From contig JAQTXW010000007.1 of NCBI GenBank assembly GCA_028688575.1, forward strand, positions 1 to 58,092: a DNA stretch of 58,092 nucleotides. The letters run 5' to 3'. The first letter of the stretch is position 1; each line of letters begins with the position of its first letter. Made by a program: the position numbers and the translations under genes. The notes beneath the pieces were generated by a model. That model searched no databases. It saw only the letters and a program-made list of their open reading frames with translations, and was not told the DNA's origin. Shown here piece after piece: positions 17,277 to 27,152 of this stretch. This DNA comes from Methylotenera sp. Lineage in GTDB: Bacteria > Pseudomonadota > Gammaproteobacteria > Burkholderiales > Methylophilaceae.

Positions 17277-19408
17277 AATACATCGTATTTACCAGTGCGT
17301 TTCTAGGCGGATTTTTACTCTACTTGCTTTCCAATGCGAGTGCAAATACTGCTGCATCGGGTGAGTACTACACCTTGCTGGTGGTGCTGAATGGCTTGTT
17401 GGCATTGGCGCTGGTTGCATTGATCGCGGTGCAGCTTTTCAAGTTGTATCAGAATATTCGCCAGCGGGTGATGGGAAGTCGCTTTACACTCAGGCTGTTA
17501 GGCTCTTTTGCCCTGATGGCAATTATTCCAGGATTAATCGTCTATCTGGTATCGGTTAATTTTTTAACACGGTCGATTGAGTCCTGGTTTAATGTGAAGG
17601 TGGAGTCTGCGCTTGAGGGTGGCTTGAACCTCGGGCAAACAGCGTTAGAGATCATGCTGGTAGATGTGAAGGAAAAGGGTGAGAACATGGCAACAAGTCT
17701 TGCACTATTGCCCGCGAATGCACATTTTGCCATCTTGAACGAGTTACGTGAACGTAATGCGGTGCAAGAGGCTGCCCTTTTGACGCCGCAAGGTAGGATT
17801 TTGGCGGTGTCCAGTGGCGATGCCAGCAGTTTTTTGCCAGACTTACCTAGCATTACGCAGTTAAGGCAGGCGCGTCAGCGCCTTTATGGCAACATTGAGC
17901 CTATCGATGGCAAGGGGTTGTTCTTGCGGGTGTTGGTCCCTGTTAATGTGCAAGATTTTGTAGGTGAAACGCGTATTTTACAGCTGATGCAGCCCGTGCC
18001 GAAAGCACTTGCGACTACAGCAGAAGCTGTGCAGGATGTTTATCAGGACTACCAGCAGTTATCTTATAGTCGTATGGCATTGCGTGAGGTGTTTGCTTTA
18101 ACCCTGACATTGGTCATGATGCTGTCGATGCTGACTGCGGTTGCCATTGCGTTTGTGTTAAGCAGGCGCTTGTCTGCACCTTTACGGGTGCTGGCGGAGG
18201 GCACAAAAGCCATTGCCAGCGGTAACTACAGCACCATTCTACCTGCACACGGTAAAGATGAGCTGGGAGTGCTGGTGCAGTCTTTTAACAGTATGACGCA
18301 GCAGTTAGGTGATGCGACCAAGGCCGCAGATAGAAACCGTGCCCGCGTTGAGGCTGCACGGGGTTATCTGGAAACCATTCTGGCGCATTTGTCATCTGGT
18401 GTACTGGCATTAAACGAGCGCGGTGAACTGCGCACATTTAATGAGGCAACCGTCAATATTTTAGGGGTGTCGTTAGAAAAATATGTAGGGTTTACCCCAA
18501 ATAAAATTATTGAAAAACAGCCACATTTGGCCAATTTCTTTCAAGTGGTTGTCATGCATGGCAAGCGTGACGAAGGTGGCCCGCAGAAAGAAGACGTGCA
18601 AACGCAGATTGAATTGGTGACTGATCAGGGGCTGCAGATTATTACCTTGCGCGGCACAAAATTGCCTGACGGAGGCTATGTGGTAGTGTTTGATGATGCT
18701 ACAGCTATGGTGCAGGCACAGCGCGATGCTGCATGGGGTGAAGTGGCAAGACGTTTGGCGCACGAGATAAAAAATCCATTAACGCCTATTCAGCTGTCAG
18801 CTGAGCGCATTGCACACCGGCTTAGCCATAAATTGGAAAGTGCCGACGCCGAAGTTTTGCAGCGATCAACACAGACGATTGTGAATCAGGTGGATGCTTT
18901 AAAACAGATGGTGAATGAATTTAGTGAATACGCAAGGTCACCTGCTTTGCATTTGAATAAACTGGATATCAATGCCCTGATTAAAGAAGTGTTAGCATTG
19001 TATGACATACCTAAAATCAAAATAAATTTACAGCTGGCATCTGAGCAACTGCTGATTAAGGGTGATGGCAACATGTTGCGTCAAGTATTGCATAATCTGT
19101 TGCAGAATGCGCAGGATGCCTTGGTGGACCAGCCGTCCCCCGAGATTATGATTCATACCAAAGCATGGCAAAACAGCATGACATTGACTGTGCAGGATAA
19201 CGGCGGTGGCATCCCTACTGAGATGATGTCGCGCGCGTTTGAGCCCTATATGACCACCAAGCCACATGGCACTGGGCTTGGCCTGGCGATTGTGAAGAAA
19301 ATCGTTGAGGAGCATAGAGGTAGCATAAAAATTGAAAATGTAGTCCAATCTGAGCTGGGTTTGGGTGGTGCTGTGGTCACTATCACTATCCCACTCTTCA
19401 ATGATTAA
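17273..19408 (+). CDS. ntrY: Two-component sensor histidine kinase NtrY
   Basis: Membrane sensor kinase paired with NtrX. The 711-residue protein has about four membrane segments (residues roughly 2-20, 32-56, 77-96 and 277-300) bounding an extracytoplasmic sensor region, then a HAMP domain (LSRRLSAPLRVLAEGTKAIA), a PAS domain (about 355-465), the phosphoacceptor motif RLAHEIKNPLTPIQLSAERI and the HATPase motifs NLLQNAQDAL, DNGGGIP and GTGLGLAIVKKIVEEH. The start is the ATGA overlap with DUF4390; the frame extends 7 codons further upstream. It is cotranscribed with ntrX (34-bp gap). Confidence 0.94.
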   Translation: MKYIVFTSAFLGGFLLYLLSNASANTAASGEYYTLLVVLNGLLALALVALIAVQLFKLYQNIRQRVMGSRFTLRLLGSFALMAIIPGLIVYLVSVNFLTRSIESWFNVKVESALEGGLNLGQTALEIMLVDVKEKGENMATSLALLPANAHFAILNELRERNAVQEAALLTPQGRILAVSSGDASSFLPDLPSITQLRQARQRLYGNIEPIDGKGLFLRVLVPVNVQDFVGETRILQLMQPVPKALATTAEAVQDVYQDYQQLSYSRMALREVFALTLTLVMMLSMLTAVAIAFVLSRRLSAPLRVLAEGTKAIASGNYSTILPAHGKDELGVLVQSFNSMTQQLGDATKAADRNRARVEAARGYLETILAHLSSGVLALNERGELRTFNEATVNILGVSLEKYVGFTPNKIIEKQPHLANFFQVVVMHGKRDEGGPQKEDVQTQIELVTDQGLQIITLRGTKLPDGGYVVVFDDATAMVQAQRDAAWGEVARRLAHEIKNPLTPIQLSAERIAHRLSHKLESADAEVLQRSTQTIVNQVDALKQMVNEFSEYARSPALHLNKLDINALIKEVLALYDIPKIKINLQLASEQLLIKGDGNMLRQVLHNLLQNAQDALVDQPSPEIMIHTKAWQNSMTLTVQDNGGGIPTEMMSRAFEPYMTTKPHGTGLGLAIVKKIVEEHRGSIKIENVVQSELGLGGAVVTITIPLFND

Positions 19409-19442
19409 TGGTGATAGATTAGAAATTAGAGTTTAGAAACTT

Positions 19443-20756
19443 ATGGCATCAAAACATATATTAGTGGTTGATGACGAGGTGGGAATCCGCGAATTATTGC
19501 GTGATATCCTGCAGGATGAGGGATACCGCGTACAGCTGGCTGAGAATGCAGCTGTAGCAAGGGCTATGCGCGCACATGAGCGCCCAGACGTTGTGTTGCT
19601 TGATATCTGGATGCCTGATTGCGATGGTATCAGCTTATTAAAAGAGTGGGCAAACGCGAACTTGCTGACCATGCCTGTCGTCATGATGTCGGGTCATGGC
19701 ACGATTGATACCGCAGTTGAAGCCACGCGCATTGGTGCGTTTGATTTTCTGGAAAAGCCCATTGCCTTACAAAAACTTTTAAAAACCGTAGCAACCGCCT
19801 TAAAACATAGTGAGCAAGCGCCGCGCTCCGAAATGAGTCTGGTAAGTTTAGGTAAAAGCCCGCTTGTAGTCGCCTTGAAAGAGCGCTTGGATAAAATTGC
19901 TGCGAGTAACAGTGTTGCACCTGTTCCTGTGTTATTGATTGGACCTAAAGGCGGTGGTGCGGAGTTGTGCGCGCGGTTTCTGCAAAATGAAAATACACCA
20001 TGGCTACACCTGCAAGAGTTTAGCCAGCTGGTTCAGACGCCTTTGGATATTTTGGCACAGGTGACAGATGGTGTATTGTTTATTGATGAGATTGCCGAGT
20101 TAAGTAAAACCGAGCAAAGGGGTTTGCTGCTGCTGCTCACTAAAGCAGAAAAATATCACGTGCGCGTTGTTTGTGCGACTAGCCATAATTTGCCTAAATT
20201 ACAGGCAGAGGGTTTGTTTGACCATAATTTACTACAAATTCTGTCTGCAACCTCTTTGCGTGTTCCAGCCCTAGATGAGCATAAAGAAGATATCCCAGAT
20301 TTAGTCGTAGCGATTGCAAATTTGCAGTTTGAGCTGTTTGATATCCCGTATCGGGAGTTTGATGTCGCAGCGCTCAATGCATTGCGCAATGCGCCTTGGC
20401 CAGGCGATATTGCGCAGTTGGAGGCGGTGGTCTGCAATCTGATACAAACGAGTTTGGGTGAGAGAATCGGATTAGAGGATGTTAACAGAGTGACACATCA
20501 GTTTGATGTGTCACTGCAGCGTAATGTTGAGCCTTTAAATGTGGAAGCGCCCTCGTCAGCTGGGCTGGCTGCAGTGGCAGAATTTAATCTGGAGCAGCCA
20601 TTGCGAGAGGCAAGAGATGATTTTGAGCGCCTTTATTTTACACATCATATTAAGCGTGTGGCGGGCAATATGAATAGGCTGGCTGAAGTTTCAGGTTTGG
20701 AGCGTACGCATTTGTATCGCAAGCTCAAACAGCTGGACATCAAAGCTAAGGGCTAG
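19443..20756 (+). CDS. ntrX: NtrX-type response regulator with degenerate AAA+ domain
   Basis: Cognate regulator of NtrY, 437 residues. The receiver domain (1-120) has the acidic pair at 10-12, phosphoacceptor Asp54 (VLLDIWMPDCDG) and Lys104-region (FLEKPIALQ). The central region aligns with sigma-54 activators but is altered: the Walker A position reads LLIGPKGGGAEL instead of GESGxGKE, and the segment between it and Walker B (GVLFIDEIAEL) is about 30 residues short and lacks GAFTGA. The C-terminal Fis-type helix-turn-helix is intact (VAGNMNRLAEVSGLERTHLY RKLKQL). It probably regulates by DNA binding with ordinary RNA polymerase rather than by activating sigma-54. Confidence 0.88.
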   Translation: MASKHILVVDDEVGIRELLRDILQDEGYRVQLAENAAVARAMRAHERPDVVLLDIWMPDCDGISLLKEWANANLLTMPVVMMSGHGTIDTAVEATRIGAFDFLEKPIALQKLLKTVATALKHSEQAPRSEMSLVSLGKSPLVVALKERLDKIAASNSVAPVPVLLIGPKGGGAELCARFLQNENTPWLHLQEFSQLVQTPLDILAQVTDGVLFIDEIAELSKTEQRGLLLLLTKAEKYHVRVVCATSHNLPKLQAEGLFDHNLLQILSATSLRVPALDEHKEDIPDLVVAIANLQFELFDIPYREFDVAALNALRNAPWPGDIAQLEAVVCNLIQTSLGERIGLEDVNRVTHQFDVSLQRNVEPLNVEAPSSAGLAAVAEFNLEQPLREARDDFERLYFTHHIKRVAGNMNRLAEVSGLERTHLYRKLKQLDIKAKG

Positions 20757-20861
20757 TCTTTGGCAGTCGCTGCTGTTATTCGCGTGATGCGTTAACCCGT
20801 TTTGGTAGCGCGTTACGTTTAACTGATAAGCAGAGTAATATTGTGCATGCTTGAGCCAATC

Positions 20862-21452
20862 ATGACCGATGAATATCTTATGCGCAAATTCTGTGCGGGT
20901 GATGTACACGCCTTTGATTTGTTATACCAGCGTCATGAAAAGCCAATTTATCGGTATATCCGCAGGCTGATGGGGGACGCATTAAACGCGCAGGCCGATG
21001 ATGTTTTTCAGGATGTATGGATACGCCTCATTGATGCGCGCATGCAGTGGCAGCCGCGTGAAAACGCAAGTTTTAAAACATGGCTATATACATTGGCGCA
21101 TCATCGGGCGATTGATATATTACGTAAAAGTGGCCGTGAAGTTTCAGTAGATGATGGCTGGTTGGACGATGAGCAGGTGGCACCCTGGCAATTATGGCCT
21201 GCTGCTCACGCCTTACAGCCAGAACAACAGGCATTCTGGCGTAAGGCTGGCCAGCGCTTGCTGCATTGTCTGGATAGCTTGCCGGCAATACAGCGTGCGG
21301 CATTTTTGCTGCACCATGAGGATGGTCTGAGTGTGGATGAAATGAGCTTGGTATTGAATGCTGAGTTTGAAGCAATTAAAAGCCGCCTGCGTTATGCTTT
21401 GTCGAAGTTGCGCGCGTGTATGGGCGCTTATTTGCCACCGATGGTGGATTAG
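20862..21452 (+). CDS. ECF-family RNA polymerase sigma factor
   Basis: A 196-residue sigma-70 family group IV factor. Region 2 is clear (FDLLYQRHEKPIYRYIRRLM, DDVFQDVWIRLID, FKTWLYTLAHHRAIDILRK) and region 4 follows a linker of about 55 residues (LDSLPAIQRAAFLLHHEDGL, SVDEMSLVL, AIKSRLRYALSKLR). There is no region 3. The start is uncertain: ATG at 20862 is used, with ATG 20847 and GTG 20841 in the same frame. A likely anti-sigma gene starts 23 bp after the stop. The upstream 105 bp contain repeated GTTAAC/GTTTAAC and GTTACG motifs that could be an autoregulated promoter. The signal sensed is unknown. Confidence 0.9.
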   Translation: MTDEYLMRKFCAGDVHAFDLLYQRHEKPIYRYIRRLMGDALNAQADDVFQDVWIRLIDARMQWQPRENASFKTWLYTLAHHRAIDILRKSGREVSVDDGWLDDEQVAPWQLWPAAHALQPEQQAFWRKAGQRLLHCLDSLPAIQRAAFLLHHEDGLSVDEMSLVLNAEFEAIKSRLRYALSKLRACMGAYLPPMVD

Positions 21453-21475
21453 GCAGCGAGTATGGGCTTGATGGC

Positions 21476-22411
21476 ATGACGATACGTGATGAATATTTAC
21501 AGCAAGTGCTGAAGCACACGCCTGACAGGCTATTCACGCCTAATGAAAATGCCAGTCGTGCTGTACTGAGTTACGCACGGCAGGCAATCGCAAACGAGAG
21601 GCGCGCATGGTGGCACACGATCCTCCTGTGGCTAAAAAGACCGCTGGTTTCAAATTGGCAGCGAGCTGGGGCGGGCAGTCTGGCTACGGCTTTGGTGGTG
21701 ATGTTGATTTTCTGGCAAATGGTGCCAGAAAAAGAGACATGGCTGGATACTTTACCTGATCGCACGTTTAATACTGTAAAAAACAATGCAGTGGCGTTGA
21801 TGCAGGATGAAAAATCATCAGAGCAAAAAGCGCCATCAGCGCGATTGGCAGAGCGCGCTGAGATCAATCAATCGCAGGAGTCATCAGTGGCAACTCAGCC
21901 TGAACATGCACTTAGTCATGGCGAACAACAGTCGATTGCGCCAGATGATGAGATGGCCGTGACCACGGAAATTGCGTCACCTCAAACCTCAACCTCCAGT
22001 GCTGATGCCGTAAGCGGCATACTCTCTGCCAGCCAGGCAAGGGATAGCAGGCGACAAAAAACCGAAGTAGCCAGCCCTGAGCTTACTAAGGCACAGCCCG
22101 CTAATAAAGAGGCTGTACTCGACATAACACAATTGCTAGAGTTGATTAAAAATGAGGGGGGGCAGTCCGTTGCGGCCAGAGATATTGAGGCAGGAATACT
22201 ACGCTTGTTGAAAATTGACATGCAAATAGCGACACAGGCAAATTCAGCGACATGTTTGCAAGTGGCCTCAGTGGATGCGTCGCCTGATCTGGAAACGGGC
22301 TATCAGGTGCTAATCATCAGCACTTGTGATAGCTCAGTGCAACTAGTCAACAGCGTGGCAGATTATAATCAGCAGATGCAGGCCTGGTTTCAAAAATTAC
22401 AGAAAAAATAA
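21476..22411 (+). CDS. Putative membrane anti-sigma factor
   Basis: A 311-residue protein with an N-terminal cytoplasmic part (about 1-70, DEYLQQVLKHTPDRLFTPNE), one membrane segment at about 79-97 (LATALVVMLIFWQM) and a long low-complexity Ser/Ala/Glu-rich extracytoplasmic part, ending in a more ordered domain (about 210-311) with two Cys. Immediate linkage to the ECF sigma gene and topology fit an anti-sigma factor. The zinc-type HxxxCxxC motif is absent, so it is not of the ZAS class. The start ATG at 21476 is preferred over an upstream GTG at 21416 that overlaps the sigma gene. Function is inferred from context. Confidence 0.6.
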   Translation: MTIRDEYLQQVLKHTPDRLFTPNENASRAVLSYARQAIANERRAWWHTILLWLKRPLVSNWQRAGAGSLATALVVMLIFWQMVPEKETWLDTLPDRTFNTVKNNAVALMQDEKSSEQKAPSARLAERAEINQSQESSVATQPEHALSHGEQQSIAPDDEMAVTTEIASPQTSTSSADAVSGILSASQARDSRRQKTEVASPELTKAQPANKEAVLDITQLLELIKNEGGQSVAARDIEAGILRLLKIDMQIATQANSATCLQVASVDASPDLETGYQVLIISTCDSSVQLVNSVADYNQQMQAWFQKLQKK

Positions 22412-22413
22412 TA

Positions 22414-23067
22414 ATGAAAGATAATGTGCAACATTTAAGGCAACTAGTCGCGCAGCAAGCCGCACGTATGATGGCAGAAGAAGGCATTTCAGACTTTGCT
22501 TATGCAAAAAAGAAAGCAGGTAAGCAACTTGGCGCAGTTGAATATCACGCTATGCCCTCAAATGCCGAAATCGAGGAGGCGCTTAAATTATATAACGCGC
22601 TTTTTCTGGGTGAAGCACACCCTGAAAATCTGCGTGATTTGCGCCAGAACGCTTTTTTTACCATGCAGTTATTGCAAAAATTCAACCCGCATTTGACTGG
22701 TGCGGTGCTGGATGGCACTGCGGGGCTTTCCGCAGAAACGCAAATACATTTGTTTGCTGACAGCCTCAAAGAGGTCGAGATGTTTTTGCTTAACCAGCAG
22801 ATACCTTTTGATGTGAATGAAAAATCCTATCGCATCATGAATGATGGCAAGCGTGACAAAAAAGGTGACTATCGTAAGACGGTGCCCGTATTTACATTAG
22901 AAACTGATACAGGGCTGATTAAACTCAGTGTGTTTGAGGTAGATGATATTCGCGTGGCAACCAAACGCGCTGCTGACGGCAGTAATGCCGCGCGCCTGAA
23001 TCTGGAGGGTGTCAAAGCGTTGTTGGAAGAAGAAACGCTACGTGAGTATCTCTTGCCTCAAGCTTAA
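22414..23067 (+). CDS. Conserved protein, possible nucleotidyltransferase-like fold
   Basis: A 217-residue soluble protein, no signal or membrane segment. N-terminal helices (RQLVAQQAARMMAEEGISDF, AYAKKKAGKQLG) are followed by LPHLTG-type text HLTGAVLDGTAGLSAETQIHLFAD. That segment resembles the Gly-Ser/Asp region of minimal nucleotidyltransferases found in similar betaproteobacterial proteins, but the acidic metal ligands are not evident. The C-terminal half has VPVFTLETDTGLIKLSVFEV. It starts 2 bp after the anti-sigma stop, so it is in the same operon. Function unknown; the fold suggestion is weak. Confidence 0.6.
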   Translation: MKDNVQHLRQLVAQQAARMMAEEGISDFAYAKKKAGKQLGAVEYHAMPSNAEIEEALKLYNALFLGEAHPENLRDLRQNAFFTMQLLQKFNPHLTGAVLDGTAGLSAETQIHLFADSLKEVEMFLLNQQIPFDVNEKSYRIMNDGKRDKKGDYRKTVPVFTLETDTGLIKLSVFEVDDIRVATKRAADGSNAARLNLEGVKALLEEETLREYLLPQA

Positions 23068-23087
23068 TCCACAAAAAAGACACAAAG

Positions 23088-23185
23088 TGTGCGGCATTGC
23101 TATTTTTAGCAACACTTACCAACTTGCTGGCTTTAGTGTTGATTATCAGCTGCTGGCAAGTCCTAATAATGGAAAATCTGAGGTT
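23088..23185. repeat. Dispersed inverted-repeat element, fragment D
   Basis: Two blocks of the right half of the element family lie just behind the preceding gene: TGTGCGGCATTGC (23088-23100) and CAAGTCCTAATAATGGA with the terminal AAATCTGAGGTT (23157-23185). They are separated by about 56 unrelated bases in which the full copies have only a few. The left end is missing, so this looks like a decayed or rearranged copy. Confidence 0.65.
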
Positions 23186-23253
23186 GTTAGTGAGCTGATG
23201 TAAGGCCTTGCTATTAGCTTAGGATAGGTTTTAGCGATGCTGAAATTCAACTG

Positions 23254-24720
23254 TTAATAGACTGAGGGCAGCGTTTTATTCCATACGACAATCTGGTTTC
23301 TGCCTGCATGTTTAGCTGCATATAGCGCCTGATCAGCCGCACGCATTAAATCTGCGTGATGCTCAAAACGTTCACCGCCATCCATATTAGACACCACGCC
23401 AATGGAGACTGTGACTTTGATCACGCTGCCATCCTCATGAACATAGGCAATATTCGCAACGCAATCTTTAAGCCGCACCAGCAGTTTGGCCGAAGATAGC
23501 AGTGATGTGCCAGGCAGCAGGACAGCAAATTCCTCACCACCGTAACGAGCAAAGACATCATCCTGACGTATCTGACCAAAAATCTCGCGTACCACTGCCA
23601 CCAGAATAGCATCTCCTGTTGGATGGCCGTATTTATCATTAATCTGTTTAAAGTGATCAATGTCTACCATGGCAATGGTAAAAGGCAGGCCTTGCCTGTT
23701 GGATAAATCAAACTCGGCTTGCAGTGCGTTATCAAAATAACCACGGTTGTAAGCACCAGTGAGTGTGTCGCGCTGTGACCGCTCTTCCAAATCACGCATT
23801 TTCATCAAGCTGTGCATTTCAATCAGTTCTTTTGCTTCATCCATCAGTCCATTCAGTGCTGATGGGTGAACCAGTGTGATATCAAATAACTCTTCTACAG
23901 GATGCAGGCCTATTTTGATGATTTCGATAATCTCTATAAGGGCAGCATGGTCTAAATCCAGCCAGCGTTTAGCTGCATTAATCGCAGTGGATATGGTGTC
24001 TTCTTTGTTTGGTGTTAAGAAATAATCTGCAATATAGCCAGAAACGGCAACGCAGGCTGTCATTACAGATTGACTGTCTTTGGGGCCAGGCTGACCATGG
24101 CTTGTAAGGCATGCGTGTGCGATGTAATCAGGCATGTTCCAGCGTTTAAGCAGGGCAAAGCCAATTTCATCGTGTCCAGCGCCAAAAGTGGCGCGTTCTG
24201 TGGCTAATAATTCATCATGGCTGGGTGCGCTGGCATAAACAGCGGCGTACTCCTCAGGCATGATGGCATCAAAGGCCAGAATGCCAACATCCTGTAGCAA
24301 AGCGGCTAGAAATACATCATCTGGTGTTTTATAGTGTAGTTTTTCGGCAAGTGCACGTCCCGCTAGCGCGGCTAAAATAGTGCGTCGCCAGAACAGGTTG
24401 TTGCTGATACTCCCACTTGCATTATGCTGTATCAGCGAGTTTGTGATAGCGAAGGATAACGCAATCATGATGGCGGCCTGGGTCCCCAGCATGCTTACTG
24501 CCTGCCGCACATTTTCAGGTGTGCGCCGCGATTTATATAAAGGGGAGTTAGCCGCCTTGATAATTTTTATCGACAGGGCAGGGTCGTAAGTAATCTGGTT
24601 GCATATCTGCACCATATCGGCATACGGGTCGTTTGCAAGCGCAATCACCTTCATTGCAATGGCTGGAATGCTGGGCAATGTAGTACAAAAGCGAAAGCGC
24701 TGTGCTAGTGTATCATTCAC
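23254..24720 (-). CDS. HDOD-GGDEF diguanylate cyclase
   Basis: A 488-residue signalling protein. Residues about 15-210 form an HDOD domain (LPSIPAIAMKVIALANDPYA, LSIKIIKAANSPLY, LLQDVGILAFDAI), and about 325-480 a GGDEF domain with active site RYGGEEFAVLLPG and the helix DTLTGAYNRGYF. The allosteric I-site RxxD (RQDD) lies exactly five residues before GGEEF, so product inhibition by c-di-GMP is expected. No membrane segment is visible. The start codon is GTG. It is 47 bp downstream of hemB on the same strand but has no functional link to it. It counterbalances the HD-GYP phosphodiesterase at 4923-6149. Confidence 0.92.
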   Translation of the reverse strand: MNDTLAQRFRFCTTLPSIPAIAMKVIALANDPYADMVQICNQITYDPALSIKIIKAANSPLYKSRRTPENVRQAVSMLGTQAAIMIALSFAITNSLIQHNASGSISNNLFWRRTILAALAGRALAEKLHYKTPDDVFLAALLQDVGILAFDAIMPEEYAAVYASAPSHDELLATERATFGAGHDEIGFALLKRWNMPDYIAHACLTSHGQPGPKDSQSVMTACVAVSGYIADYFLTPNKEDTISTAINAAKRWLDLDHAALIEIIEIIKIGLHPVEELFDITLVHPSALNGLMDEAKELIEMHSLMKMRDLEERSQRDTLTGAYNRGYFDNALQAEFDLSNRQGLPFTIAMVDIDHFKQINDKYGHPTGDAILVAVVREIFGQIRQDDVFARYGGEEFAVLLPGTSLLSSAKLLVRLKDCVANIAYVHEDGSVIKVTVSIGVVSNMDGGERFEHHADLMRAADQALYAAKHAGRNQIVVWNKTLPSVY

Positions 24721-24767
24721 TGAGGTTCTTTCTCTGTTACGGTTAATCGTCCAAATTTAATATTAAT

Positions 24768-25763
<996 letters not shown>

Positions 25764-25789
25764 TTAATTTCAAAATTACATTTTTAATG

Positions 25790-26578
25790 CTAAGCAAACA
25801 CTTTGGCCAACTCCGCACCAGGTTCTGGCTGGCGCATAAACGCCTCTCCCACTAAAAATGTGTGCACGTTATTTTTGCGCATAAGCGCAACATCGTCTGA
25901 GGTGAAAATGCCAGACTCTGTGACGACTATTTTGCCCGCAGGTATGCGCGCCAGTAGTGCCAGTGTGGTATCAAGGCTTACTTCAAACGTACGCAGATTG
26001 CGGTTGTTAATACCTAACAAGGGCGTTTCGAGTTGTAGTGCGAGGTCGAGCTCTTCACTATTATGCACTTCTACTAAAACCGCCATACCTAAATCATGGG
26101 CAATATGTTCGAGTTCGCGCATCTTTTCCAGGCTGATGGCAGCTGCAATCAACAATATGCAATCAGCGCCCATGGCGCGCGCTTCATACACTTGATACGG
26201 GTCAATCATAAAGTCTTTGCGTAGTACGGGAAGGCCGCAAGCTGCGCGTGCTTCTTTTAAATAGGCAGGTGAACCTTGAAAGTACACTTTGTCAGTGAGC
26301 ACTGACAAACACGCTGCACCACCTTGTTCATAACTTTTTGCAATTTCAGCGGGTTTAAAATCGGCGCGGATAATCCCTTTTGATGGGCTGGCTTTTTTGA
26401 TTTCTGCAATCACAGCGGGCTGCTGATGGGCGATTTTGGCGCGGATACTACCAATAAAATCACGTGGAGGTAGGGCTGCCTGCGCCGCTTCTTGAACTAA
26501 TTCGAGGGATGTGAGCACCTTGGCCGCCGCGACTTCAGTTTCTTTAGTGGCAATAATTTTATTTAGGATATCTGACAT
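25790..26578 (-). CDS. trpC: Indole-3-glycerol-phosphate synthase
   Basis: Closes the indole ring in tryptophan synthesis. The 262-residue TIM-barrel protein has [20 protein letters not shown] at its N-terminus, the active-site region [51 protein letters not shown] and [15 protein letters not shown]. The open frame extends to 26719, but family proteins start at MSDIL, so 26578 is used. It is separated from trpD by a DUF3465 lipoprotein gene, an unusual interruption of the trpGDC order. Confidence 0.97.
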   Translation of the reverse strand: MSDILNKIIATKETEVAAAKVLTSLELVQEAAQAALPPRDFIGSIRAKIAHQQPAVIAEIKKASPSKGIIRADFKPAEIAKSYEQGGAACLSVLTDKVYFQGSPAYLKEARAACGLPVLRKDFMIDPYQVYEARAMGADCILLIAAAISLEKMRELEHIAHDLGMAVLVEVHNSEELDLALQLETPLLGINNRNLRTFEVSLDTTLALLARIPAGKIVVTESGIFTSDDVALMRKNNVHTFLVGEAFMRQPEPGAELAKVFA

Positions 26579-26699
26579 TTTAGTTTGCTTATTACATTGT
26601 TGGGTTTTGGTTGGATTGGGGCGATTCAATAGTATCTTAACATGCGTCACCTGGGCTGTACTATTGAAGTCTTTTAGTGAAGCACTTTTGCAAGGGGCG

Positions 26700-27152
26700 C
26701 TATTGGTACTTCTGGTCATTCAGCATGATCCAGCCCGTGATATGTATCCCTTTAGGGTCGTGATGCGTCCAGTGTATAATCCCGCCTTTAGGGTTGTAAA
26801 CATACTCGCCATGAAACGTGATTTTGTCGCCCACCTGCAATGGTACCCTGGGGGCTAAGTCTATATTATGCGCAAACAACAGGGTTTGTTGGTTATTAAT
26901 CTTGACTAAAAACTTCTGGTGGCGCGCGCCCTTATTGTCATCCGCCAGTAGTTTGATTACTTCGCCTTGCCCTATAACCTGGACGTCACTTAATTTTTGT
27001 GCGTACGCGCGTTCAATCTCGGCGTTTTGGATGCTTGAGCTTTCAATGACAGCAAGCTCGGAGATGTTCCCTTTGGCTGGGGGTGGGTTGCAGCCTGATA
27101 GTAAAGCCGCGCTTATGAATAGCGCAATGAGTGGCAGTAAGTACTTACTCAT
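26700..27152 (-). CDS. DUF3465 family lipoprotein
   Basis: A 150-residue predicted lipoprotein. The signal peptide ends in the lipobox LLSGC (Cys21), which suggests membrane anchoring in the envelope. The DUF3465 features are visible in the C-terminal half: [22 protein letters not shown] (basic/His), [28 protein letters not shown] and [10 protein letters not shown]. This resembles an OB-like fold. Its start overlaps the trpD stop by 4 bp (ATGA), so it is translationally coupled to the trp genes although no role in tryptophan synthesis is known. Confidence 0.85.
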   Translation of the reverse strand: MSKYLLPLIALFISAALLSGCNPPPAKGNISELAVIESSSIQNAEIERAYAQKLSDVQVIGQGEVIKLLADDNKGARHQKFLVKINNQQTLLFAHNIDLAPRVPLQVGDKITFHGEYVYNPKGGIIHWTHHDPKGIHITGWIMLNDQKYQ

